From: Brooklawnia propionicigenes
Lineage (GTDB): Bacteria > Actinomycetota > Actinomycetes > Propionibacteriales > Propionibacteriaceae
DNA: 64,000 nt
Direction of reading: 5' to 3'
NCBI RefSeq assembly: GCF_030297015.1
Contig: NZ_AP028056.1
Span: 2,180,939 to 2,244,938 of the forward strand
Part shown: positions 44,070 through 52,511 of the stretch, one piece after another
How the letters are laid out: every line of letters starts with the position of its first letter
Numbering within the stretch: the first letter of the stretch is position 1
The notes under the pieces: model-generated
Seen by the model: only the letters and a program-made list of their open reading frames with translations
What the model was told of the DNA's origin: nothing
The model's database searches: none
Program-made: the position numbers and the translations under genes

Positions 44070-44348
44070 CTTTCATCGCTCCTCGACTCTGGGTGCATCC
44101 ACAGCGGACTGTATCAGCATGTTTACGTGCTGCCTCACGATTGGTCAGACCCGATCTGCGTCGCTGACGTGTCCAGAGGCCCCCGACGCCGCCAATGTGG
44201 GAGGGCAATGGGGAGAAACGGAGAGCAAGCTAGGACTTGGGTGCCCCAAGTCGGGGTGCTGTGCACCCCCGTGTCCACACCTTTGGTGAGCCCACCCGGT
44301 CGGGTGGGGCGCTGCGCTGGGCTTTCGGGTCCGGAAGGGGGTGCGGAG
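44070..44348. other. Candidate oriT region with four palindromes
   Basis: This 279-bp gap between divergent hsdM and mobC contains no credible gene. From 44235 four perfect inverted repeats follow one another: ACTTGGG/CCCAAGT (44235-44251), GGGGTGC/GCACCCC (44253-44269), GTGT/ACAC (44271-44280) and CCCACCCG/CGGGTGGG (44291-44308). Location directly ahead of mobC and a MOBP-type relaxase, together with the stacked hairpins, is how oriT regions are built. The nic site itself is not identified. Confidence 0.7.
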
Positions 44349-44744
44349 ATGGTGGAACCGGGCGGTCTGCGACGGTTGTCACGTCAGCGGGCCCGGAACG
44401 TGCCGGGCGGCCGGCCGTTCCGGCATGTCGTCAAGGCCAGCGAAGCGGAGGAGGCGCGGCTGGTCGTCCTCGCCGCCCGGCATCAGATGACGATCCCGCG
44501 ATTGCTGATGATGTCTGCCCTGGAACGCTCGGATGAGATCACCGCAGCGGACAAGCGAGAGCTGCTCACGGAGTTGTTCGTGATTCATCGCTTGCTGGGG
44601 AACATGGCGAACAATGTCAATCAGATCGCGAAGGTGGCGAACTCGACACGGGAGCTGCCGCCGCAAACCGACGCGGTGCTGTCCGCGGCCTGGTCCGTGC
44701 TGCGCCGCGTGGACCGTGAGATCGAACGGTTCGGTCTGTCATGA
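44349..44744 (+). CDS. mobC: MobC-type relaxosome accessory protein
   Basis: A 131-aa protein. A basic N-terminus precedes a ribbon-helix-helix-like segment (FRHVVKASEAEEARLVVLAARHQMTIPRLLMMSALE), and the family hallmark LLGNMANNVNQIAKVANSTRELP lies at about residues 82-104. MobC proteins bind oriT and help the relaxase open the strands. GGAAGGGGG precedes the ATG; the stop overlaps the relaxase start (ATGA). Confidence 0.9.
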   Translation: MVEPGGLRRLSRQRARNVPGGRPFRHVVKASEAEEARLVVLAARHQMTIPRLLMMSALERSDEITAADKRELLTELFVIHRLLGNMANNVNQIAKVANSTRELPPQTDAVLSAAWSVLRRVDREIERFGLS

Positions 44745-46417
44745 TCCCGAACGTGCGGCGCGGCCAGGACATGGTCCGGCTCATCAAGTATCTGGTGGGC
44801 CCGGGCAAACGTAACGAGCACACCGATCCGCATCTGGTGGCGGGCAGTTCGTGGCAGATGGCCTGGCACAGCGACGCAGAGCTTTCGTATCCGGACGCGA
44901 CCGCGATGGGCAAGGACTTGGAGGCTCCCACCAGGGCGTTCGATGTCGACGTGCCGCACGGGCATGTGTGGCATTGCTCGTTGTCGCTGGACGCTGCCGA
45001 AGGACGGCTGGCCGATGATGAATGGGCCGAGATCGCCGAGCAGTTCATGACCCGCATGGGGTTTGTCACCGATGACCTGGAGCAGCCGTCGTTGCGGTGG
45101 GTGGCAGTCCGTCACGGGGTGTCGAGCAACGGCAACGACCATATTCATCTGGCGGTCAACCTCGTCCACGAGGACGGCTCGGTCGCCGATGTCTTTCGGG
45201 ACTGGAAGCGCGCCCAGTCGGCATGCCGCGAGCTCGAGGCACAGCACGGTCTTCGGCAAGTGGGCATGAATGGACGCTCGTGTATCGGGTACAAGCCCGG
45301 CGAGATCGAGGCCGAGGCCCGCCGCAGAGCCCGTGCTGCACATACGCAGGCACACGAGACTGGACGAGAGCAGCGCGCCTGGGACGAGATCCCGAAGGCT
45401 GAGCGGCACGCGATCGTCGCGCACTACCGGCCGGCTGAGGTGGTGCGGTGGACGCTGGCCCGGCAGGTGCGGGCGGCGGCTACGGCGGCGGCTGATGAGG
45501 GGGAGTTCGTGCGCCGGGTTCGCCGGCAGGGTTTGTTGATCAGGCCGCGGTTCGCCCGTGGCACCCAGGATGTCGTGGTCGGCTACCGGGTGGCGGCGCG
45601 TCCCCGGTACGGTGAGCGTCCGATCTGGTTCGGCGGTGGCCACCTCGCCCATGATCTGACGCTGCCCCGGTTACGGGAGGCGTGGCCGGATACACCCCAA
45701 GCCAGTTTGGCTGCGTCGGCGGAATGGCGTGCCGCCTGGCGTGGCATCAGGGTCGCGGCCCCGGGACGCGAAACCCGCGAACCCGCACCCGACCTGCCCC
45801 AGCAGCTGACCGCCGACCTCGACGCCATGCGCGCACAGCTGCACGCGATTCCACCCAATGACCTGGCCGGGTGGGGCCGAGCAGCGGGGCAGGTGTCGGG
45901 CGCGTTGTCGGCGTGGTCAGTGACCACCGAACCCACCCCAGGCCCGTTGGCGCAGGCCGCGGACGCGATCGCCCGCTCGGCCGAACTGCGTCGCCCGCCG
46001 CTGCCGCGACCGGACCGCGTCCCCGGGATGTCGTCGATCGCCGGGCTGATACTGGCCGGAGTCGGGAAGGGACGCAAGACCCAGGAGATGCTCACCCAAA
46101 CACTCCTGTTGCGGCAGTTGCTCGCCCTCGGTAGGGCGGCCGCGGAGGCGCACCAGGCGGTGGGGGAGCTGCGTCGGGCTGAGCAGATCAACCATGCCCT
46201 GAACGCGCGGCTGGCGCCGATGCTGCGGCAGTTGGAGGCATCCATGCCGTCAGTGCACGGCACCGATCCGGCGCGGGCGGCAAGTGATCAACAGCAGGTG
46301 GTGGCCGCATCGTTCGCCCAACCGGCCGGATCAGTGATCCCACCCAGCCTGCCCACACCACCGCCGGGGCGGCCGGCTGAGCGTACGACCCGGGCGGGTT
46401 CCGGGATCGAGCGATAG
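44741..46417 (+). CDS. MOBP-like relaxase/mobilisation nuclease
   Basis: A 558-aa relaxase. Motif I carries the probable nicking tyrosine in LIKYLVGPGKRNEHTDP (Tyr17). The metal-binding motif is VRHGVSSNGNDHIHLAVNLV with His125, His134 and His136. Next comes RDWKRAQSACRELEAQHGL. The C-terminal half is helical without a helicase domain, as usual in this actinobacterial group. It would nick the oriT candidate at 44,235-44,308 and pilot the strand to the coupling protein. Confidence 0.93.
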   Translation: MIPNVRRGQDMVRLIKYLVGPGKRNEHTDPHLVAGSSWQMAWHSDAELSYPDATAMGKDLEAPTRAFDVDVPHGHVWHCSLSLDAAEGRLADDEWAEIAEQFMTRMGFVTDDLEQPSLRWVAVRHGVSSNGNDHIHLAVNLVHEDGSVADVFRDWKRAQSACRELEAQHGLRQVGMNGRSCIGYKPGEIEAEARRRARAAHTQAHETGREQRAWDEIPKAERHAIVAHYRPAEVVRWTLARQVRAAATAAADEGEFVRRVRRQGLLIRPRFARGTQDVVVGYRVAARPRYGERPIWFGGGHLAHDLTLPRLREAWPDTPQASLAASAEWRAAWRGIRVAAPGRETREPAPDLPQQLTADLDAMRAQLHAIPPNDLAGWGRAAGQVSGALSAWSVTTEPTPGPLAQAADAIARSAELRRPPLPRPDRVPGMSSIAGLILAGVGKGRKTQEMLTQTLLLRQLLALGRAAAEAHQAVGELRRAEQINHALNARLAPMLRQLEASMPSVHGTDPARAASDQQQVVAASFAQPAGSVIPPSLPTPPPGRPAERTTRAGSGIER

Positions 46418-46468
46418 CGACCTGGTGCACGCCGATTGGCACATCGTCGCTGAGGAAAGGAACCTGCC

Positions 46469-47317
46469 ATGTCTGACAACGACGGAATCGACGACGCACT
46501 ACGTAACGCCGCCCAACTAACCGGGGGGATGCTGGCCCGCCTCGGCGAGGCACAATCCCGCGCCAGCCAACAACACGCCATCGACCAGGAACACGCCGTC
46601 ACGGCCGCGTCCGCACGGGCCGAGCATCAGATCTCGCAGGCCGCAGCCCAAGAACAGGCGGCGATGGCACGGTTGCGGCTGGTCCATGACCCCAACTGGT
46701 GGGCCGCCGCGACCGTCCGGCAGGTCAGCGACACCTGGCAGATCGCCGACGCCTACCGAGGCCGTCAGGACGCGGACGCTGCCCGCGAGATCATGACCCG
46801 CGAGATCACCACCCACTGGGGTGTTACCCCGCAAGCTGACGCCGATGCTGCCGTTGTTCGTCGGCTCCTCGAACAGACCGAACAAGACCGGCAACAAGAG
46901 CGCGCCGAAGACCACCGCGCCGAACACGACCGCAGGCGTGGGCGAGCTATCGAGGATGAAGCGGACGATCAGGACCGGCAGGCGCAACGAGCCAACAGAC
47001 CAGCCGAACTGCGATCCGAGACTGTAACCGGCACCGACGAGGTCGTCGAGGCCAAACAGACGCGGATCCGGGCGGAGGGCCTCGACCAGCAAAGCGCCGA
47101 CGGGTACGACTCGGCCGAACAACGCGACGCTCGGGCCGAGGGTTACGCGCGGTCCGGAGACCAACGCGCCACCCAAGCGCGCATTTTGGCTGACGAGGGA
47201 AATGCGTTGCCGCCGGAGTATGCGACCCGCACCCGACCCGGCCGGAGACGCCGGTCCTCCCACGGACCACACCAACCACGCCCCTACTACCGCATCGTCG
47301 GCGACCGCGGACGATAG
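46469..47317 (+). CDS. Coiled-coil protein following the relaxase
   Basis: A 282-aa, strongly charged and Gln/Ala-rich protein. Residues 25-70 and 105-200 are long helices likely to form coiled coils (LLEQTEQDRQQERAEDHRAEHDRR). One Trp-rich segment HDPNWWAAATVRQVSDTWQIADAYRGR stands out. The C-terminus is basic (RPGRRRRSSHG). GAGGAAAGGA precedes the ATG. A decayed second copy of its C-terminal part is at about 53,855-54,110. A mobilisation helper role is inferred from position. Confidence 0.7.
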   Translation: MSDNDGIDDALRNAAQLTGGMLARLGEAQSRASQQHAIDQEHAVTAASARAEHQISQAAAQEQAAMARLRLVHDPNWWAAATVRQVSDTWQIADAYRGRQDADAAREIMTREITTHWGVTPQADADAAVVRRLLEQTEQDRQQERAEDHRAEHDRRRGRAIEDEADDQDRQAQRANRPAELRSETVTGTDEVVEAKQTRIRAEGLDQQSADGYDSAEQRDARAEGYARSGDQRATQARILADEGNALPPEYATRTRPGRRRRSSHGPHQPRPYYRIVGDRGR

Positions 47318-47809
47318 TGCCTATGCTCAAGTTCGACGCAATAGGAGTGAACGACCGGCGCACGCAATCACAGCAGTTGCTTCAACGGCGCACCGCCCGA
47401 CGGCTCAGCGCCATCGAAAATCTAGCTCCCAACACTTGTTTGGAGTCATTGCGATGACGGTGCCTGCCCGTGTCAAGTGGCATGCCCATGCTGGCAGTAG
47501 GTCGGGCGACGGAGCCGCCCGCGGACTCAGCGCGCAGGCTTGGCGTGCTGAGCTCAAATAGGCGCGATATCGGATCGAGCGCGGCCAGAAATGAGCAGAG
47601 TCTGGCGGGACGGGTGCCGGGTGCCCAGGATCGCCCCTCTGCCTGGTCACGGGTGGGCGGCTGGCGGCGTCAGACGCACCTGGCAGTCTCCGGGTCAATC
47701 ACACTCGACACCATGACGGTCCATCGCGCTCAACGGTGTGACTGTCTTCTGCATTTGAGGGCCGGACGCCAGTGACGACGCCCGAGTCTGGTTTGGATCT
47801 ACTGCCGGA
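47318..47809. other. 492-bp stretch without a convincing gene
   Basis: Only short open frames without ribosome sites or recognisable domains occur here; one at 47,454 could encode 35 residues (MTVPARVKWHAHAGSRSG...). No repeats or strong hairpins were found. Confidence 0.5.
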
Positions 47810-48317
47810 TCAGCGTGCAGCACCCTTCTTCCAGTCCGCTAGGGTCTTGGAGATCTCCTTCAACGGCCTTTCAACCAAAGCGAGCCCTTGCGATCTGGCA
47901 GCTTGGTGCTTCAGGTCCTCCATCTGGATGATATAGGACAGGTCGGGGATCGGCCGTCCCGTGGAGTCGGTGGCTGGAATCTTGATGTTGATTGCCGGGA
48001 CGGGGTCTTCACCTTCGTTGGGGAAAACTTGTGCAGCACACCCAGATCCCACATGAAGGTGCGCCCCGGAGCAAGCGAGCCTAGGCCCGCCTTGCACAGT
48101 TGCTCGAGGGCTGCGAAGTCCTGGCGTTCCTCTTCCGGGGACCATGCTGGCAGCCGGGGGTCGAATGCAACATTGACATCGCGGGCCACTGTCGGGCCGG
48201 AGTGGCCGATCTGGAAGGTCAATGCGCCGGCGTCGTCGCGCGCGCGGAGGTCGGCCCATACGTATTGGCTCGGAGCAGCTCGTTGGCCTGAGAATTGGCC
48301 AAACTTGGGTTGGTCGC
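47810..48317 (-). pseudogene. Interrupted conserved hypothetical gene, 3' part
   Basis: Three frames have to be joined: ATNPSLANSQANELLRANTY, then WADLRARDDAGALTFQIGHSGPTVARDVNVAFDPRLPAW through FMWDLGVLHKF, then FPNEGEDPVPAINIKIPATD through the end LADWKKGAAR. Shifts fall near 48,262 and near 48,020 (a short T run). The ISAs1 element enters at 48,317. The remaining upstream part continues at 49,624. The encoded family is a conserved hypothetical in my recollection but I cannot name it. Two frameshifts and an insertion make this a clear pseudogene. Confidence 0.7.
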
Positions 48318-49633
48318 CAGGGCCCCGGAAAGGTCGGTTGATGGGCCTGTGACTTGGGAGAACGTGGGGGTGTGACCGGCGTGGCGTGTGGGACGGGTGT
48401 GGCCTGTGGGGCTGGGATGGGAGTTGCCATACAACCTTCCCCGACCCAGGACCACACCCGCCGATGCCATCTTCCCCGACAGTCGGCGCGAGCAGGATCG
48501 AACGCGCCGGTGACCTGATGACCGCCTTGAACCATGTTCCCGATCCCCGAGACCCACGCGGGGTCCGCTACCCGCTGGCCGGGATGCTCGCCGTCGCAGT
48601 GTGTGCGGTGCTCGCCGGAGCGCGCTCGTTCGCAGCGATCGGGGACTGGGCGCTGGATCTCGACGCTGGGCACCTGGACCGGCTCGACTTGGAACGCGCG
48701 CCGGTGGAGTCCACACTGCGCAAACTGTTCGCCCGGATCGACGCGGCCGCTCTGGATGCTGCGCTGGCGGTGTTCGCCTGGTGCCGGGTCCGCCACATCG
48801 CAGGCCGTCGGGTTGTCGCGATCGACGGCAAGACGGTGCGGGGTGCACGCTCCAAAGCGGGCAGCGCACCGCATCTGATTGCCGCACTCGACCACGCCAC
48901 AGGCGTCGTGCTCGGCCAGCACGCGGTCGAGGCGAAGAGCAATGAGATCCCTGCGGTGCGGGATCTGCTCGCCGGCTTTGACCCGGCTGACTTGGCCGGA
49001 TGCGTGATCACAGCCGATGCGATGCACACCCAAGACGACACCGCCAAGGCCATCATCGCTGCCGGCGCGGACTATGTGTTCACCGTCAAGGCCAACCGCC
49101 CCACCCTGCTGGCAGCGCTCAAAGCGCTGCCCTGGAACAAGGTGCCCGTCGGATCGACCTCGACCCAGCACGGCCACGGCAGGCGCGCCACGCGAACCAT
49201 CAAGGTCATTGAGACGCCCACCCTGCCCGGCTGGCCGGAGTTCACCGGCGCGGCCCAGGTCGCCCAGCTACGCCGCACAGTCACCAAGAACGGGAAGAAG
49301 ACCGTCGAGGTGGTGTACCTGATCACCTCCGCCGACCATCACGACGCGCCACCGGCGACCCTGGCCGCCTGGGTCCAAGGGCACTGGTCGATCGAGAACG
49401 CCCTGCACTGGGTCCGCGACGTCACCTACGACGAAGACCGCTCCCACGTCCGCACCGGCCACGCCGCCCATGTCATGGCCAGCCTGCGCAACACCGCGAT
49501 CTCGATCCTGCGACTCACCGGCTGGGACAACATCGCCACCGCCCTACGCCACCACGCCCGCAACCCCGAAAGAGCCATCACATGCGCCCTCACAAGCTGA
49601 AACAAGACCTTTCCGGGGCCCTGGGTTGGTCGC
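48308..49633 (+). mobile_element. ISAs1-family insertion sequence
   Basis: The element proper spans 48318-49623, with perfect 18-bp terminal inverted repeats CAGGGCCCCGGAAAGGTC (48318-48335) and its complement (49606-49623). The 10-bp target duplication GGTTGGTCGC is present on both sides (48308-48317, 49624-49633), showing a fairly recent, complete insertion. One transposase gene inside. Confidence 0.95.
48464..49600 (+). CDS. ISAs1-family transposase
   Basis: A 378-aa DDE transposase: N-terminal helix region VPDPRDPRGVRYPLAGMLAVAVCAVLAGARSFAAIGDWA, catalytic Asp in VVAIDGKTVRGA, second Asp in VITADAMHTQ, and the C-terminal Glu segment HWSIENALHWVRDVTYDED. All match ISAs1. The frame is open to 48386 but upstream codons look non-conserved. 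It ends 5 bp inside the right inverted repeat, and looks intact. Confidence 0.93.
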   Translation: MPSSPTVGASRIERAGDLMTALNHVPDPRDPRGVRYPLAGMLAVAVCAVLAGARSFAAIGDWALDLDAGHLDRLDLERAPVESTLRKLFARIDAAALDAALAVFAWCRVRHIAGRRVVAIDGKTVRGARSKAGSAPHLIAALDHATGVVLGQHAVEAKSNEIPAVRDLLAGFDPADLAGCVITADAMHTQDDTAKAIIAAGADYVFTVKANRPTLLAALKALPWNKVPVGSTSTQHGHGRRATRTIKVIETPTLPGWPEFTGAAQVAQLRRTVTKNGKKTVEVVYLITSADHHDAPPATLAAWVQGHWSIENALHWVRDVTYDEDRSHVRTGHAAHVMASLRNTAISILRLTGWDNIATALRHHARNPERAITCALTS

Positions 49634-49770
49634 GGCGCCAGGCCGCGCACCTGGAACTCGTTTGTCTGAGGGGAATGGCAGGTATATCTGCGCTGGGTTG
49701 ACCACTCGTCGAATCACGTCAGCATCCCTGTCGTGGGATCCATCAGCGTCGCAGACTCGGTAGTCCGTTC
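49624..49770 (-). pseudogene. Interrupted conserved hypothetical gene, 5' part
   Basis: On the minus strand the DNA to the right of the IS reads DADVIRRVVNPAQIYLPFP, then SDKRVPGARPGAATN and joins in frame with PSLANSQANELL left of the IS once one copy of GGTTGGTCGC is removed. The true start lies somewhere beyond about 49,770 and is not certain. Rejoining across the target duplication is good evidence that this and 47,810-48,317 were one gene. Confidence 0.55.
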
Positions 49771-49899
49771 GCCGCTATCGACGTGTCCGGTACTCAGCGC
49801 CGGATCCTCGCGACTACGGTTGGAAGTAGACGATATCTCCGTTCGTAGCGAGGGTGCGGATGATCGAACGGAGAAAACTGAAACAGAGGGCCGGGGAAT

Positions 49900-51408
49900 A
49901 TGACCTACGAACAGATGCCGATCGTGGAGGCTGAACTCCACGAGCTCCTTCTTGATCTGGAGAACTACCGCATCCCTACCCGTCGTGATGACGAGGCGGG
50001 GGCCCTGAAGTACCTGTTCGCATCCGAAGATGTCCTCGGCGCGGCGCGGCTGATCCTCCGAGACGGCTACTTTGACAACGAGGTGCCAATCGTGATGCTC
50101 GCATCGGCAACAGACGGCGTCCCAACCTACATTGTGCTGGAGGGAAACCGTCGAGTCAGCGCGCTCAAGGCTCTCCATGACCCCACGATCGTGCCTGGCC
50201 ACGAGACTGAGATTCGATCCTTGCTCAAGCGATACGCAGTTGAGGCGGAGAGTCTTCCCGAGCGAATCCGTGTCCTTGTGGCTCCCGATCGGGCGACGGC
50301 GGCACCGCACGTAGCGCGGCTGCACACGGGTATCTCGAAGAGGCGCTGGAGCCGCGACCAGCAGGCCACGTTCTACTACTCACTCTTGGACGCGCAGACC
50401 ACCGTTGATGATGTGAAGGCGCAATACCCCGATGTCGAGGTCGCCAGGTTTATGAAGATGGCGGTGATGCGACGCTTTCTCAGTGCAGCACCGTTCTCCG
50501 ATCAGACTCTCCGGCAATACGCCGGTGGCATCTTGACAATGTCGGCCTTCGAGTATGCATACCGAAACAAGGACATCGCGGCAGCGATCGGGGTGGAGTT
50601 CGACAAGGATGGCCTACTGCTCCCGAGAACCTTGACTCCCGAGAAGATCGCCGCAAAGCTACCGAAGAAGAAGCTCGACGCCTTGGAGTACCTCGTAGGC
50701 GAGTTCCGCGCGCGCCGTCTCAGCACTCGATCGCCGGAGCTCAAGAAGAGCAGCCGGGAACCCCACCAGCACTTCGTCGATCGGCTCAACGGCATCTCGA
50801 CGCCTGCTGCGCCACAACCAACTCCTGCCACCCAAAGCCCATCCTCAGGGCCGTCGCAGAGTGGTTCAACCGACCCATCGAGTGGCTCCAGTGCCCGAGC
50901 GGAAGGCGCGGGCCCAACCCCATCTGGCCCCGCGAACGGCGCGGGAAGCCGTGGTCCAAACCATCCCGATACCAAAGACACGCTTGACCTGGCGGGCCTG
51001 GACTACAAGAACGCGCCACTAAACCTCAAACTGAGGTATCTCGAGTTGCGAAAGATCAGTGTCTCGAATCTGCCTATTGCGGCGGCGATCCTAATGCGTT
51101 CCGTCCTTGAGGCTACGATCAAAGTACATTTCGAGAGCGCTGCAACTCCAGCAACTGGCGAGTTGAGCGACGTATTCAAGTGTGTCAAGCAGTCTTATGG
51201 GCAAGAGAAGTCACTCAGGTCAACCGTCGGCATTATACAGTCAGGAAACGCCCAAAAACACGGTTCTATTCAGTGGTTCAACCTCATCGCGCACAGCGCT
51301 GATGCTTTGGTGAGTGCAGATGACGTGCGGCAAGCATGGAAGGTAGTGAATCCCTTGCTCAGGCACTTGTTGCGTCCACTTTCGCAGGTCTCGACTGCAA
51401 CGCCTTGA
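49900..51408 (+). CDS. ParB/Srx-like domain protein with helical C-terminal domain
   Basis: A 502-aa protein. Residues about 10-110 match the ParB N-terminal-like fold, with VLEGNRRVSALKALHDP carrying the GxRR-type signature. A helical middle (to about 290) is followed by a disordered Ser/Pro/Gly linker (290-355). A conserved-looking helical C-terminal domain (LKLRYLELRKISVSNLPIAAAILMRSVLEATIKVHF, GNAQKHGSIQWF) suggests a HEPN/Abi-like helical bundle. GGGGAAT precedes the ATG. Its 3' end overlaps the convergent methylase gene by 50 bp. A defence or DNA-modification role is inferred. Confidence 0.72.
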   Translation: MTYEQMPIVEAELHELLLDLENYRIPTRRDDEAGALKYLFASEDVLGAARLILRDGYFDNEVPIVMLASATDGVPTYIVLEGNRRVSALKALHDPTIVPGHETEIRSLLKRYAVEAESLPERIRVLVAPDRATAAPHVARLHTGISKRRWSRDQQATFYYSLLDAQTTVDDVKAQYPDVEVARFMKMAVMRRFLSAAPFSDQTLRQYAGGILTMSAFEYAYRNKDIAAAIGVEFDKDGLLLPRTLTPEKIAAKLPKKKLDALEYLVGEFRARRLSTRSPELKKSSREPHQHFVDRLNGISTPAAPQPTPATQSPSSGPSQSGSTDPSSGSSARAEGAGPTPSGPANGAGSRGPNHPDTKDTLDLAGLDYKNAPLNLKLRYLELRKISVSNLPIAAAILMRSVLEATIKVHFESAATPATGELSDVFKCVKQSYGQEKSLRSTVGIIQSGNAQKHGSIQWFNLIAHSADALVSADDVRQAWKVVNPLLRHLLRPLSQVSTATP

Positions 51409-52267
51409 CCACGTTCGCGACGGAAGGGGACGCCACGAGCAATTCCTCTGCCTGGCCCGGGTGCCGCGCAGAGTAGTTGAGTTCCAGCCGGCACTGGAAC
51501 TGGTCACGATACAGCCTCTCAATGAGTGGCGCAGTGTCATAAGTCATCAACCAGTGCGCCTTCTCGACGGTGTTGACGATCGCTGCAAGCGCCTTATGGT
51601 CTCGTCCATCGAACGCATTGAGATAGAGCTGCGAACCTGCCTGCACGTAGGGCGGGTCGATGTACATAAATGCTCGGTCATCTTGGGAGTACCGCTGGAT
51701 CACGGTTCGGCCGTCGAGGTCGGACACCGTGATACTGTCTGCGAGGTTGCCGATGGCGGACAATCGCTCGATAAGCGTCGCCCGATTGAAGCGGGCATCA
51801 ATCTTGTACTTTCCCTCTTGTCTCTGTCCACCGATGACACCCGCGTTCAGAATCCCTGAACGGTTCGTCCTGTTCAAGAAGAAGAATGCAAACCCTAAGC
51901 GAAGCGCATCACTCTCATCTCGCGATCTGTAAATACGTCGCTGCTTCTGCCATTCAGCTATGGTCAATGGTACTGAGGCGACCATCTCGACGAGTCTTGC
52001 ATTGTCACCGACGGCGGACTTCCAGAAGGCGTAGACGGCCGGGTCAATGTCATTTACCACTAGGTGTTGGACGATTCCCTCTCTAAGCAGCGCGATGCCG
52101 GCGCCTACACCGCCAGCGTAAGGCTCGATGTAGCGGGCATTGTCTATTCCAAGCCCCTTGATGATGTCCGCAAAGAAGCCCGCGAGTGCTGCTTTCCCGC
52201 CTGGGTAGCGGAGCGGTGAAAGACTGCCATAGCGGCGTGACCCGATGACACGCAGGATGTCGCTCAT
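51359..52267 (-). CDS. Dam-family DNA adenine methylase
   Basis: A 302-aa class D12 adenine methyltransferase: LSPLRYPGGKAALAGFF, AdoMet motif IEPYAGGVGAGIALL and catalytic DPPY in AFMYIDPPYVQAGSQLY. It may methylate GATC or a related site. ATG 52267 overlaps the stop of the zinc protein by one base (TGATG). No cognate restriction enzyme is seen next to it; the convergent ParB-like protein is its only partner. Confidence 0.93.
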   Translation of the reverse strand: MSDILRVIGSRRYGSLSPLRYPGGKAALAGFFADIIKGLGIDNARYIEPYAGGVGAGIALLREGIVQHLVVNDIDPAVYAFWKSAVGDNARLVEMVASVPLTIAEWQKQRRIYRSRDESDALRLGFAFFFLNRTNRSGILNAGVIGGQRQEGKYKIDARFNRATLIERLSAIGNLADSITVSDLDGRTVIQRYSQDDRAFMYIDPPYVQAGSQLYLNAFDGRDHKALAAIVNTVEKAHWLMTYDTAPLIERLYRDQFQCRLELNYSARHPGQAEELLVASPSVANVVKALQSRPAKVDATSA

Positions 52268-52461
52268 CAAGAGTCCTTCCGTGCCCGGTGCGCGGCAACG
52301 CGGCAGCGCGCCGAGCAGAAGCGGGCGTCGCTGCGCCCAAGAAACGTCTCGCCACAATGTTCGCATCCTCGCCGTGCCTCGCGACGCTGCAGCCGTTCAT
52401 GACGTAGCGCTCGATCAAGCTCGGTGAGCCTCGCGTCAGTGAGAGTTCCAAGATCGATCAT
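52267..52461 (-). CDS. Small zinc-ribbon protein
   Basis: A 64-aa protein: a basic helical N-terminus (TELDRALRHERLQRREARR) and a treble-clef or ribbon CEHCGETFLGRSDARFCSARCRVAAHRAR with CxxC and CxxxC ligands. Similar small FCSxxCR proteins occur in mobile elements. Its stop is coupled to the methylase start. It may bind DNA or guide the methylase; inference. Confidence 0.75.
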   Translation of the reverse strand: MIDLGTLTDARLTELDRALRHERLQRREARRGCEHCGETFLGRSDARFCSARCRVAAHRARKDS

Positions 52462-52511
52462 GTTACAAATACTACTCGTAACAGAGGAGATAGGTGAGTT
52501 ATCACGCTGAC

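Noticed and set aside
47810-49177. 455-codon minus-strand frame through the ISAs1 element
   Set aside because: Only its last 60 or so codons are real coding (end of the interrupted gene); the rest is antisense to the transposase.
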